Below are positions 10,337 through 18,720 of a stretch of DNA of 64,000 nucleotides, piece after piece. Positions within the stretch are counted from its first letter, which is position 1, and each line of letters starts with the position of its first letter. This DNA is from an uncultured Phycicoccus sp. (lineage in GTDB: Bacteria; Actinomycetota; Actinomycetes; Actinomycetales; Dermatophilaceae), in contig NZ_CANLZR010000010.1 in NCBI RefSeq assembly GCF_947495705.1, forward strand, positions 1 through 64,000. Direction: 5' to 3'. A program made the translations under genes and the position numbers. The notes beneath the pieces are model-generated. The model ran no database searches and was not told the origin of the DNA. It worked only from the letters and a program-made list of their open reading frames with translations.

Positions 10337-11376
10337 TGGACGACCTCGAGACCCGGCGCACCGAGGACCGCCTGCGGGTGGCCCTGCGGACGCGGGCCGC
10401 CCGGATCGACCCGCCGAACCGGCTCGACGACATCCTCGAGGCCGTCGAGTCCGGCCGTGGGCGGCGGCGCTGGGCGCAGCCCCTCGCGGCCGCTGCCGCG
10501 GTGCTCGCCGTCGTCGGCGGCCTGTGGGCGGTCGCCGCCCCCGACCCCCCCCGGCCCCCGGCACCGGCGGCCTCGAGCCCGACCGGTCCGGCCCCGACGA
10601 CGCCGGCGCCGAGCGCGTCCCCCTCACCGTCCGCGTCCCCGAGCCCCACCGCCACGCCGACCGGCCCCGGGGCCCTCACCACGGTGCCCGTCTACCTCGT
10701 CACCCCGGAGCTGCCGTCGAACCCGGCCCGGGGCTACGGCCTGCGCCGGTCCTGGCTGCCCACGTCGGCGACGCTCCCCGAGGACCGGCTGCGGGCGGCC
10801 GTCGACGAGGCGCTCGACGCGGAGGTGGAGGGCCTCGACGCCTCGCCGTGGGAGGGCGTCGACGTGACCGCCGTGGCGATCACCGCCGACCGGCTCGAGG
10901 TCACGCTGTCCGGGCGGCCCCGCTCCACCGGTACCCCCGTGGACGACCTCGCCCTCGCCCAGGTCGGGTGGACGGCGCAGGCGGTGCACGGTGCCGGGAA
11001 CGTCCCCGTGCGGGTCGTCGCCGACGGCGCCGAGCTGGGGGTCGTCATCCGGCCGCCGGCCGAGGAGTGGTGGAGCGTGCTCACCGACGTGTGGGTCACC
11101 GAGCCCGGCGCGGGTCAGACCCTGCCCGCCGACCGGCCGGTGACGGTCCGCGGCGAGGCCTCGGTCTTCGAGGCGGCCCTCTCCTGGGAGCTGGAGTCGA
11201 CGAGCGGCACCCGCACGGGTCACGTCACCGCCTCGGCGGGCGCACCGGCCCGCGGCACCTACGAGATCGACCTCGGCGAGCTCGCCCCCGGCACGTACAC
11301 GATCCGGGTCTCGTCACTCAGCGCGAAGGACGGGGCGGTCGACCTCCAGGACGCGGTGACGTTCGAGGTCCGCTGA
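10336..11376 (+). CDS. Membrane-anchored GerMN-Gmad2 protein, putative anti-sigma partner
   Basis: This protein has 346 residues. Domains in order are a cytoplasmic Arg-rich segment of about 45 residues (DDLETRRTEDRLRVALRTR), one transmembrane helix (PLAAAAAVLAVVGGLWAVAA), a Pro/Ser/Thr/Ala linker, a GerMN-like domain (VPVYLVTPELP, ATLPEDRLRAAVDEAL) and a C-terminal Gmad2 immunoglobulin-like domain (TEPGAGQTLPADRPVTVRG to the end). The extracytoplasmic domains probably sense an envelope signal. The cytoplasmic tail is too short for a full zinc anti-sigma domain, so the anti-sigma role rests on the overlapping start with the sigma gene (shared A at 10336). Confidence 0.75.
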   Translation: MDDLETRRTEDRLRVALRTRAARIDPPNRLDDILEAVESGRGRRRWAQPLAAAAAVLAVVGGLWAVAAPDPPRPPAPAASSPTGPAPTTPAPSASPSPSASPSPTATPTGPGALTTVPVYLVTPELPSNPARGYGLRRSWLPTSATLPEDRLRAAVDEALDAEVEGLDASPWEGVDVTAVAITADRLEVTLSGRPRSTGTPVDDLALAQVGWTAQAVHGAGNVPVRVVADGAELGVVIRPPAEEWWSVLTDVWVTEPGAGQTLPADRPVTVRGEASVFEAALSWELESTSGTRTGHVTASAGAPARGTYEIDLGELAPGTYTIRVSSLSAKDGAVDLQDAVTFEVR

Positions 11377-11389
11377 GCACGGCGGGCGC

Positions 11390-12133
11390 TCAGCGCCAGC
11401 GGGACGCCGCGCTGAGGACGGCGAGAGCGGCCGGGCCCGCGCTCGAGGCCCGTAGGACGGTGCCGCCCAGCCGCACCGCGGTGGCACCGGCGGCGGTGAA
11501 GGCCTCGACCTCGGCCGGGGTGATGCCCCCTTCGGGACCCACGACGACGACGACGTCGCCGGCGGCGGGCAGCCCCGCCCCGGCGAGCGGCACGGAGGCG
11601 TCCTCGTGCAGCACGAACGCGGCCGCGGCGGACCCGATGCGGGCCGCGACGTCGGCTGTCGACGCGGCCGGTGCCAGCACCGGGCGGCGGGTACGACGGG
11701 ACTGCTTGGTCGCGGCGACGAGCACCGCGTCCCACTTGCGCAGCGACTTCTCGCCCCGCTCACCCCGCCAGCGGACGATGCTGCGGTCGGCCTGCCAGGG
11801 CACGACCTCGTCGACCCCGCACTCGGTGGCGGCCTCGATGGCCTGGTCGTCGCGGTCCCCCTTGGCCAGGGCCTGGACGAGGACGAAACGCGGGGACGGC
11901 GGCGGCTCGGTGCCGGCCGACTCGACCCGGACGTCGAGGGTGTCCCGGCCGAGCGCGACCACCTCGCCGGTGACCCCGACCCCCGCCCCGTCGGCGAGCA
12001 CGACCCGCTCGCCCACCCGGGTGCGTCGGACGGCGACGGCGTGGCGCCCCTCGGGGCCCTCGAGCCGCACGACGTCGCCCGGCCCGCGGCCGGCGAGCGC
12101 CTCCGGAGCCGTGAGGTAGACGGGCAGGCTCAT
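11390..12133 (-). CDS. rsmE: 16S rRNA (uracil1498-N3)-methyltransferase
   Basis: This 247-residue SPOUT methyltransferase methylates U1498 of 16S rRNA. It has an N-terminal PUA-like domain (about residues 1-70) and the C-terminal knot with VVVVGPEGGITPAEVEAF and the SAM-binding LGGTVLRASSAGPAAL. It lies 13 nt downstream of dnaJ on the same strand, a conserved neighbour in many bacteria. Confidence 0.96.
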   Translation of the reverse strand: MSLPVYLTAPEALAGRGPGDVVRLEGPEGRHAVAVRRTRVGERVVLADGAGVGVTGEVVALGRDTLDVRVESAGTEPPPSPRFVLVQALAKGDRDDQAIEAATECGVDEVVPWQADRSIVRWRGERGEKSLRKWDAVLVAATKQSRRTRRPVLAPAASTADVAARIGSAAAAFVLHEDASVPLAGAGLPAAGDVVVVVGPEGGITPAEVEAFTAAGATAVRLGGTVLRASSAGPAALAVLSAASRWR

Positions 12134-12146
12134 CGGGGTCGCCGGG

Positions 12147-13277
12147 TCAGCGCGGCTGCTTGAAGGCGTCGCGCAGCTTGCCGAACAGGGTGCCCTCGGA
12201 GGGGTTGGCGACGTGGCCCTGCGGGCGCTCCTCGCCGCGCATCGTCGCCAGGCTGCGGAGCAGGTCCTCCTGGGCGGCGTCGAGGCGCGTCGGGGTGTGC
12301 ACGATGGTGTGGACGACGATGTCGCCGCGCCCGCCCCCGCGCAGGTGCGTGACCCCGAGGCCCCGCAGCGTGATCGTGTCGCCCGACTGCGTGCCGCGGG
12401 CGATGTCGAGGTCGCGGCTGCCGTCGAAGGTGTCCATCGCCAGGGTCGCGCCGAGCGCGGCCGCCGTCATCGGGACCTCGATCGTCGCGTGCAGGTCGTC
12501 GCCGCGTCGCTGGAACACGGGGTGCCGCCGCACCGCCACCTCGACGTACAGGTCGCCGGCCGGGCCCGCGCCGTGACCGACCTCGCCCTGGCCCGCGAGC
12601 TGGATGCGGGTGCCGGTGTCGACCCCCGCCGGGACCTTGAGCGTCAGGGTGCGCCTGGTGCGGACCCGGCCGTCGCCGGAGCACTCGTAGCAGGGGTCGG
12701 TGATGAGCTGGCCGAAGCCCTGGCAGGTCATGCAGGGCCGGCTCGTCATGACGTTGCCGAGGAAGCTGCGCTGCACCTGCTGGATCTCGCCCCGCCCGGC
12801 GCACACGTCACACGTCCGCGTCGAGGTGCCCGGCTGCATCCCCTCGCCGTGGCACGTGCCGCACTCGACGGCGGTGTCGACGGTCAGCTCCTTCTCGGCG
12901 CCGAAGACCGCGTCGGCGAGGTCGATGTCGAGCCTCAGGAGGGCGTCCTGGCCGCGCGAGCGGCGGGACCGCGGGCCGCCACCGGCGCCGGCACCCTGCC
13001 CGCCGAAGAACGCATCCATGATGTCGCTGAACGAGAAGCCCTGGCCGAAGCCGGCCGCCGCCCCCGCGTACGGGTCCGAGCCCATGTCGAAGGCGCGGCG
13101 CTTCTCGGCGTCGGAGAGCACGTCGTAGGCCTGGGAGACCTTCTTGAACTGCTCCTCGGCCTCGGGGCTCGAGTTGACGTCGGGGTGCAGCTTGCGGGCG
13201 GAGCGGCGGTAGGCGCGCTTGATGTCCTCGGGGCTCGCGTCTCGGGCGACCCCGAGATCGGCGTAGTAGTCGTTCAC
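12147..13277 (-). CDS. dnaJ: Molecular chaperone DnaJ
   Basis: This 376-residue Hsp40 co-chaperone stimulates DnaK. The J domain (residues 1-70) has the HPD motif in ARKLHPDVN. A Gly/Phe-rich linker follows, then four zinc-binding CxxCxGxG-type repeats (CGTCHGEG, CDVCAGRG, CMTCQGFG, CYECSGDG) and the two-lobed C-terminal substrate domain. It starts with GTG (MNDYYADLG). Next to hrcA it corresponds to the HrcA-linked DnaJ paralogue of actinobacteria, probably co-transcribed and controlled through the upstream CIRCE site. Confidence 0.97.
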   Translation of the reverse strand: MNDYYADLGVARDASPEDIKRAYRRSARKLHPDVNSSPEAEEQFKKVSQAYDVLSDAEKRRAFDMGSDPYAGAAAGFGQGFSFSDIMDAFFGGQGAGAGGGPRSRRSRGQDALLRLDIDLADAVFGAEKELTVDTAVECGTCHGEGMQPGTSTRTCDVCAGRGEIQQVQRSFLGNVMTSRPCMTCQGFGQLITDPCYECSGDGRVRTRRTLTLKVPAGVDTGTRIQLAGQGEVGHGAGPAGDLYVEVAVRRHPVFQRRGDDLHATIEVPMTAAALGATLAMDTFDGSRDLDIARGTQSGDTITLRGLGVTHLRGGGRGDIVVHTIVHTPTRLDAAQEDLLRSLATMRGEERPQGHVANPSEGTLFGKLRDAFKQPR

Positions 13278-13329
13278 GAGTGGGTGGTCCTCCGGCAGGG
13301 GTGGTCGGTGGGGTGGCGGGTCGCGGGGG

Positions 13330-14361
13330 TCAGTCCGCGAGGATCCGGGAGACGTAGGTGGCGACGGCGCGGACCGCGGCCATCGTGGTCGGGTAGTCCA
13401 TGCGGGTCGGGCCGACGACGCCGAGCCCGGCGACGAGCTCGGAGCCCGCGCCGTAACCGGTCGTCACCATCGACGTCGACTGCAGGCCGGCGTAGGGGTT
13501 CTCGGAGCCGATGCGGACCGCGATGTTCCCGCCCTGCTCGGCGACGGTGCCGAGCAGCTTGAGCAGGACGACGTGCTCCTCGAGCGCCTCGAGCACCGGG
13601 CCGACGGTGGCGGTGAAGTCGCCGCCGGACTTGACGAGGTTGGCCGTCCCGGCGAGCACGACCCGCTCCTCCCGCTCCTCGACGAGCGAGTCGTCGATGG
13701 CGGCGACGATGGCCCGGGCCACGTCGCGCTGACCGGGCTCGAGCCGGTCCGGCACCGCGGCGAGCGCGGCGGACGCGTCGGCGAGGGTGTGGCCGTCGGC
13801 GGCGGCGTTGAGCTCGCTGCGGAGCGTCGCCAGCGTGGCCTCGCCGTCCGGGGTGAGGAGGTCGGCGCCGACGTCGACGACGCGCTGCTCGACCCGGCCG
13901 GTGGTCGTGATGAGCACGACGAGGAGCCGCGGCCCGCCGATGGGCACGAGCTCGACGTGCCGGACCGAGGACCGGGACAGCGAGGGGTACTGGACGACGG
14001 CGACCTGACGGGTGAGCGAGGCGAGCAGGCGCACCGTGCGGTCGACGACGTCGTCGAGGTCGACGGCGTCCTGGAGGAACTGCCCGATGGCCCGCTGCTC
14101 GGCCACGCTCATCGGCTTGACCTGTGAGAGCCGGTCGACGAACACGCGGTAGCCGGCGTCGGTGGGGACCCGGCCGGCGCTGGTGTGCGGGGCGACGATG
14201 AGCCCCTCCTCCTCGAGGACCGCCATGTCGTTGCGCACGGTCGCGGCCGACACCCCGAGCTGGTGCCGGTCCAGGAGCGCCTTGGAGCCGACGGGCTCGG
14301 AGGTCTCGACGTAGTCCTGGACGATGGCCCGCAGGATCCGCAGGCGTCGGTCCTCGCTCAT
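13330..14361 (-). CDS. hrcA: Heat-inducible transcription repressor HrcA
   Basis: This 343-residue repressor of class I heat-shock genes binds CIRCE operators. It has an N-terminal winged helix ([39 protein letters not shown]), a central GAF-like domain and the conserved C-terminal [12 protein letters not shown]. The ATG at 14361 follows a GGAGG ribosome-binding site by about 8 nt, which sets the start over a longer reading frame. It is probably self-regulated through the CIRCE at 14429-14455 and is co-directional with dnaJ 52 nt downstream. Confidence 0.96.
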   Translation of the reverse strand: MSEDRRLRILRAIVQDYVETSEPVGSKALLDRHQLGVSAATVRNDMAVLEEEGLIVAPHTSAGRVPTDAGYRVFVDRLSQVKPMSVAEQRAIGQFLQDAVDLDDVVDRTVRLLASLTRQVAVVQYPSLSRSSVRHVELVPIGGPRLLVVLITTTGRVEQRVVDVGADLLTPDGEATLATLRSELNAAADGHTLADASAALAAVPDRLEPGQRDVARAIVAAIDDSLVEEREERVVLAGTANLVKSGGDFTATVGPVLEALEEHVVLLKLLGTVAEQGGNIAVRIGSENPYAGLQSTSMVTTGYGAGSELVAGLGVVGPTRMDYPTTMAAVRAVATYVSRILAD

Positions 14362-14428
14362 CCGGTCCACCTCCGGGGCTGGCTCGTCGGGCTGTCTCGG
14401 GCTGTCGTCGACGGCGGCGGGCACCGGG

Positions 14429-14455
14429 TTGGCACTCTCGCCGTCCGAGTGCCAA
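14429..14455. promoter_or_regulatory. CIRCE operator upstream of hrcA-dnaJ
   Basis: TTGGCACTC (14429-14437), nine spacer bases, and GAGTGCCAA (14447-14455) form a perfect inverted repeat. It differs from the CIRCE consensus TTAGCACTC-N9-GAGTGCTAA by one symmetric base pair. It lies 68 nt upstream of hrcA, on the side facing the divergent DUF3097 gene. Confidence 0.95.
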
Positions 14456-14547
14456 TGCTACGACCTCGGCGCCGACATCGCGAAAGCCGGGACGTCGCCG
14501 CGTGCCGGTCCCCGGCTCCGGGGCCGGCGCCGACTAGCGTCGCCGCC

Positions 14548-15423
14548 GTGGTGGACAGGTACGGCTCCGACGTGCTCTCGGGCGACTGGAAGCGGCCCCC
14601 GCGAGGGCGGGCCGTCGACCTCCCCGCCGAGCGCGGCACCGTCGTCGAGGACGTCGAGACCGGGTGGGTCGGCGCGGTCGTGGCGGTCGAGAAGGCCGGC
14701 GGCCTCCACGTCGTCCATCTCGAGGACCGACGCGGCCGGGTCAAGGGCTTCCCGCTCGGGCCGGGGTTCCTCCTCGACGGGGCGCCGGTGACCCTCGTCG
14801 CGCCGAAGGCGGCGGACGCGGCCCGGCTGGCGGCGGCCCGCGCCACCGCGTCGCGCACGGCCAGCGGCTCGGTGGCGGTCAGCGGCGGGCGCGCCCGGGT
14901 CGCCCGCGGGTCACGGCTGTACGTCGAGGGGCGGCACGACGCCGAGCTCGTCGAGAAGGTGTGGGGCGCCGACCTGCGGGTCGAGGGCGTCGTCGTCGAG
15001 ATGCTCGACGGGGTCGACGACCTCGCGGCGGTGATCCGTGACGTCGCCCCCGAGCCCGGCCGGCGGATGGGGGTGCTCGTCGACCACCTCGTGCCGGGGA
15101 GCAAGGAGACCCGGGTCGTCGAGGAGGCCCGGCGAGTGCGCCCCCACGCGGAGCACGTGCTCATCGTCGGGCACCCCTACGTCGACGTGTGGCAGTCGGT
15201 GAAGCCGCAGCGCCTCGGCATGGACGCCTGGCCCGTCATCCCCCGGGGGACGTCGTGGAAGCACGGGATCTGCGCCCACCTCGGCTGGCCGCACGAGACC
15301 CAGGCCGACCTCGCCCGGGCCTGGAAGCGGATCCTCGCCTCGGTCGGCTCGTGGACCGACCTCGAGCCCGAGCTGCTCGGCCGCGTCGAGGAGCTCATCG
15401 ACTTCGTGACCGCCCCCGAGTAG
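14548..15423 (+). CDS. DUF3097 domain protein
   Basis: This protein of about 291 residues belongs to the actinobacterial DUF3097 family, which has no established function. Recognisable segments are an N-terminal small barrel-like region (GTVVEDVETGWVGAVVAVEK) and a Toprim-like C-terminal domain (LYVEGRHDAELVEKVWG, GVLVDHLVPGSKE, VLIVGHPYVDVW) with an acidic Glu/Asp pattern compatible with metal-dependent nucleic-acid chemistry. A -10 TAGCGT (14535-14540) lies 7 nt before the first of two adjacent GTG codons, so the mRNA is probably leaderless. It is divergent from hrcA across the CIRCE region. Confidence 0.85.
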   Translation: MVDRYGSDVLSGDWKRPPRGRAVDLPAERGTVVEDVETGWVGAVVAVEKAGGLHVVHLEDRRGRVKGFPLGPGFLLDGAPVTLVAPKAADAARLAAARATASRTASGSVAVSGGRARVARGSRLYVEGRHDAELVEKVWGADLRVEGVVVEMLDGVDDLAAVIRDVAPEPGRRMGVLVDHLVPGSKETRVVEEARRVRPHAEHVLIVGHPYVDVWQSVKPQRLGMDAWPVIPRGTSWKHGICAHLGWPHETQADLARAWKRILASVGSWTDLEPELLGRVEELIDFVTAPE

Positions 15424-15532
15424 GGGTCGGCCCTGACTCGACCCCGATCCGGACCCCGACGCGCTCGCGGAACCCTGGGCAGGAACCCCGCGTGGGGTGT
15501 GGAATGGAGGTAGACCCCACCAAGGAGGACAC

Positions 15533-16114
15533 ATGAGCGACACCACCCCGCGCGACGAGCGCCCGGAGGGCGACGCCGCGGACACCCCGGCCCCGCCGCC
15601 GCCGCCGGCCGCGGCCGAGCCCACCGCGCCGCAGCAGCCCCCGGCACCGAGCAGCCCTCCCCCGCCGCCCCCGCCCGGCGACGCCACCGGCTACACCTCG
15701 CCCGCGCAGCCCTACGGCGGGCCGCCCGCGCCCGGTCAGGCCTACGGCGGGTCCGTCCCCACCCCGATGTCACCTCAGGACGAGAAGACCTGGGGCATGG
15801 CGAGCCACGGCGGCGCGCTGGCCGCGACCGTCCTCAGCGGCGGCGTCCTCAGCTTCGTCGTCGCCCTGGTCATGTACCTCGTGTTCCGGGACCGCGGCCC
15901 GTTCGTGCGGGCGCACGCCGCGAACGCGCTCAACGTGCAGATCATCGTGAGCATCGTGTTCCTCGTGTCCCTGCCGCTGATGTTCGTCCTCGTCGGCTTC
16001 CTCACCTTCGCCGCGGCCTGGGTGTTCGCCGTCATCGTGCACATCGTCGGCATGCTCAAGGCGTACGGCGGCGAGTGGTGGGACCCGCCGCTGACCCCGA
16101 AGTTCGTCAGCTGA
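15533..16114 (+). CDS. DUF4870 membrane protein with proline-rich N-terminus
   Basis: This protein has 193 residues. The first ~85 are Pro/Ala/Gly-rich and disordered. The DUF4870 domain follows (DEKTWGMASHGGALAA; YLVFRDRGPFVRAHAANALN) with about three hydrophobic helices. The ATG at 15533 has an AAGGAGG ribosome-binding site. A possible hairpin, GTGGGGT (15492-15498) with ACCCCAC (15514-15520), ends 1-2 nt before that site and might modulate access to it. The function of the family is unknown. Confidence 0.87.
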   Translation: MSDTTPRDERPEGDAADTPAPPPPPAAAEPTAPQQPPAPSSPPPPPPPGDATGYTSPAQPYGGPPAPGQAYGGSVPTPMSPQDEKTWGMASHGGALAATVLSGGVLSFVVALVMYLVFRDRGPFVRAHAANALNVQIIVSIVFLVSLPLMFVLVGFLTFAAAWVFAVIVHIVGMLKAYGGEWWDPPLTPKFVS

Positions 16115-16148
16115 CCCGCTGAGCGCGCGTGCGCCGGCTGCCGACCCT

Positions 16149-17378
16149 TCAGAGGCCGAGCAGCCGGCGCACGACCGTGTCGGCGAGCAGCCGGCCGCGC
16201 CGGGTCAGCACCGCCCGCCGGTCGCGCACCGCGGCCGCCCCCTCGAGCAGGCCGTCGGCGACGAGGCCCGCCACCGCCACCCGGCCGGCGGGCTCCAGGC
16301 GGTCCAGGGGCAGGCCGGCCCGCAGCCGCACCCCGAGCAGGACGTCCTCGTCGTGCCGTTGGGCCGCGGTCAGCGTCTCGCGCCCCGCGGCCGGTGACTC
16401 CCCTGCCGCGAGCCGGCTCGCATAGGCGCGCGGGTGCTTGACGTTCCACCAGCGCACGCCCCCGACGTGCCCGTGCGCCCCGGGGCCCACGCCCCACCAC
16501 GCGTCGCCGCGCCAGTAGCCCTCGTTGTGGCGGCACCGCGAGGCGTCGTCCCGGGCCCAGTTGCTCACCTCGTACCAGTCGTAGCCCGCGGCGGCGAGCA
16601 GCTCGTCGGCGAGCTCGTACTTGTCGGCCTCGTCGTCGCCCTCGGGCAGCGGCAGCTCGCCGCGGCGCACCCGGGTCGCCATCTTCGTGCCTTCCTCGAC
16701 GACGAGCGCGTACGCCGAGACGTGGTCCGGCTCGTGCGCGAGCGCGGACTCCAGGCTCGTCCTCCAGTCCGCCAGCGACTCCCCCGGCGCGCCGTAGATG
16801 AGGTCGAGGCTCGTCGCGAGTCCCGCGGCGCGGGCCGCCGCGACGGCCGCCCCCACCCGCTCCGGGTCGTGGGTGCGGTCGAGCGTGGCCAGGACGTGCG
16901 GCACCGCCGACTGCATCCCGATGCTCACCCGGGTGAACCCGCCGTCGGCGAGCGTCCGCAGCGACGCCGCGGTGACCGAGTCGGGGTTGGCCTCGGTCGT
17001 CACCTCGGCGCCCGGGGCGAGCCCGAACCGGTCGCGGACCCCGTCGAGGAGGCGCACGAGGTCAGCGGCCGGCAGCAGGGTCGGGGTGCCGCCCCCGACG
17101 AACACGCTGTCGACGACCGGGGCCGCAGCGCCGAGGACGCGGGCGGCGAGGTCGAGCTCGCGCAGCGCGGTGTCGGCGAAGTCGTCCGTGGACGCCCCGG
17201 GGCCCAGCTCGGGCAGCGTGTAGGTGTTGAAGTCGCAGTAGCCGCAACGCACCGCGCAGAACGGGACGTGCAGGTAGATCCCGAAGCGACCGTCGCCGAG
17301 CCGGGCGAGGGCCTCGGCGGGCAGCTCGCCGGACGCGGGCGCGGGGTCGCCGTCGGGCAGTCGGGGCACGCCCCCCAT
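16149..17378 (-). CDS. hemW: Radical SAM heme chaperone HemW
   Basis: This 409-residue protein is related to oxygen-independent coproporphyrinogen III oxidase. The radical SAM cluster motif CAVRCGYCDF (CxxxCxxC) follows YLHVPFC, and the FVGGGTPTLL segment and C-terminal HemW domain are present. Current evidence for the family is heme binding and delivery rather than decarboxylation. In most actinobacteria it lies directly after lepA; here 17 kb of other genes intervene. Confidence 0.94.
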   Translation of the reverse strand: MGGVPRLPDGDPAPASGELPAEALARLGDGRFGIYLHVPFCAVRCGYCDFNTYTLPELGPGASTDDFADTALRELDLAARVLGAAAPVVDSVFVGGGTPTLLPAADLVRLLDGVRDRFGLAPGAEVTTEANPDSVTAASLRTLADGGFTRVSIGMQSAVPHVLATLDRTHDPERVGAAVAAARAAGLATSLDLIYGAPGESLADWRTSLESALAHEPDHVSAYALVVEEGTKMATRVRRGELPLPEGDDEADKYELADELLAAAGYDWYEVSNWARDDASRCRHNEGYWRGDAWWGVGPGAHGHVGGVRWWNVKHPRAYASRLAAGESPAAGRETLTAAQRHDEDVLLGVRLRAGLPLDRLEPAGRVAVAGLVADGLLEGAAAVRDRRAVLTRRGRLLADTVVRRLLGL

Positions 17379-17425
17379 CGTCCCACCCTCCGCCCCAGCG
17401 CCCGGGCCGACCTAGGATCGGTGGG

Positions 17426-18208
17426 GTGAGCGACCGCTGGATCCACCTCGAGGGCCTCGTCAACATGCGCGACGTCGGCGGCCTGCCGACGCGTGACGGC
17501 GGCTCGACGGTCCCGCGCCGGCTCATCCGCTCCGACAACCTCCAGGACCTCAGCGACCGCGACGTGCTCCGCCTCGTCGAGGACCTCGGAGTCAGCGACG
17601 TCGTCGACCTGCGCACCGAGACCGAGCTGCACCTCGAGGGCCCCGGCCCTCTCCGCCGGGTCGAGACCCTGACCCACCACCACCACTCCCTCATCGCCGA
17701 GAGCCGCGCGGCGTCGGCGGAGGAGGTGGCCGCCCGGGCCCTCGCGATGCCGTGGCAGGACGGGAGCGCGCGCGACGCCCGGTTCTGGGCCGAGCACTAC
17801 CTCGGCTACCTCGCGAAGCGCCCCGACTCGGTGTCCGCCGCGCTCGCGGTGGTCGCCGGTGCCACCGGCGCCGCCGTCGTGCACTGCGCCGCGGGGAAGG
17901 ACCGCACCGGGACGGTGGTGGCCATGGCCCTCGACGTCGCCGGGGTCCCGCACGACGAGATCGTCGCCGACTACGTCCTCACCGGCGAGCGCATCGTCGA
18001 GATCATCGAGCGGCTCATGACGCGCGACGCGTACGGGCCCGCGCTGGCGAAGCAGTCGGTGGCCGACCAGGTGCCGCGGCCGGAGTCGGTCGCCGCGATC
18101 CTCGACGCCGTCGCCGACGGCTGGGGCGGGGCCCCGGGCTGGCTGCGCGACAACGGGTGGTCCGCCGACGACGTCGAGCGGCTGCGCGCCCGGCTCACCC
18201 GGCCCTGA
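17426..18208 (+). CDS. Tyrosine phosphatase-like protein (DSP/PTP CX5R family)
   Basis: This 260-residue protein carries the PTP signature HCAAGKDRTG, with catalytic C154 and R160, and an N-terminal NMRDVGGLPTRDG motif as in mycobacterial PtpB-type phosphatases. It may act on phosphotyrosine, phosphoserine or lipid phosphates. A -10 TAGGAT (17413-17418) lies 7 nt before the GTG start at 17426, suggesting a leaderless message. No signal peptide is present, so it is cytosolic. Confidence 0.9.
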   Translation: MSDRWIHLEGLVNMRDVGGLPTRDGGSTVPRRLIRSDNLQDLSDRDVLRLVEDLGVSDVVDLRTETELHLEGPGPLRRVETLTHHHHSLIAESRAASAEEVAARALAMPWQDGSARDARFWAEHYLGYLAKRPDSVSAALAVVAGATGAAVVHCAAGKDRTGTVVAMALDVAGVPHDEIVADYVLTGERIVEIIERLMTRDAYGPALAKQSVADQVPRPESVAAILDAVADGWGGAPGWLRDNGWSADDVERLRARLTRP

Positions 18209-18220
18209 CGGCCGGCCGCC

Positions 18221-18685
18221 TCAGCGGGCGGGGCGCTCGCTGACGTAGATCGTGATGACGCCCTCGACGACGACGACGCCGTCGGTGCGCACCGCTCGGA
18301 CGCGCACGGGCACGTCCCCGACCTCGGCCCAGTCGGCCGGGTCCGTCTCGGCGACGCACAGCAGGTCGGTCGTCGACTTGGCGAGGTAGGCGACCTCCAT
18401 GCCCTTGGGGATCCAGCGGCGACCCGGCGGCGTCGTGGCCTCGGCGAGGAGCCCCATCGCCGCCTCGAGGCCGTTGCACACGGCGATGGCGTGGACCGTC
18501 CCGATGTGGTTCTGCACCGCCCAGCGCTTCGCGACGACGAGCTCGGCGTGATGCGGCCGGACGTCGCGCACCCGCGGCCGGACGGTGCGGAAGTAGGGCG
18601 CCTTGAGCGCGAACATCGTCGAGAACGCGAGCCTCCCCAGCGGACGGTCGGCGAGACGGCGGTACAGGGCGTAGGTGTCGGGCAC
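18221..18685 (-). CDS. DUF4442 hotdog-fold protein (putative thioesterase)
   Basis: This 154-residue protein follows the DUF4442 pattern (PYFRTVRPRVRDVRPHHAEL, NHIGTVHAIAVCNGLEAAMG, IPKGMEVAYLAKSTTDL), a hotdog fold related to acyl-CoA thioesterases. The substrate is unknown. A minus-strand -10 TAACCT (18692-18697) lies 6 nt before the GTG start. Confidence 0.85.
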   Translation of the reverse strand: MPDTYALYRRLADRPLGRLAFSTMFALKAPYFRTVRPRVRDVRPHHAELVVAKRWAVQNHIGTVHAIAVCNGLEAAMGLLAEATTPPGRRWIPKGMEVAYLAKSTTDLLCVAETDPADWAEVGDVPVRVRAVRTDGVVVVEGVITIYVSERPAR

Positions 18686-18720
18686 GTAAGCAGGTTACCC
18701 GCGGGTAGCGAGACCGCGCC

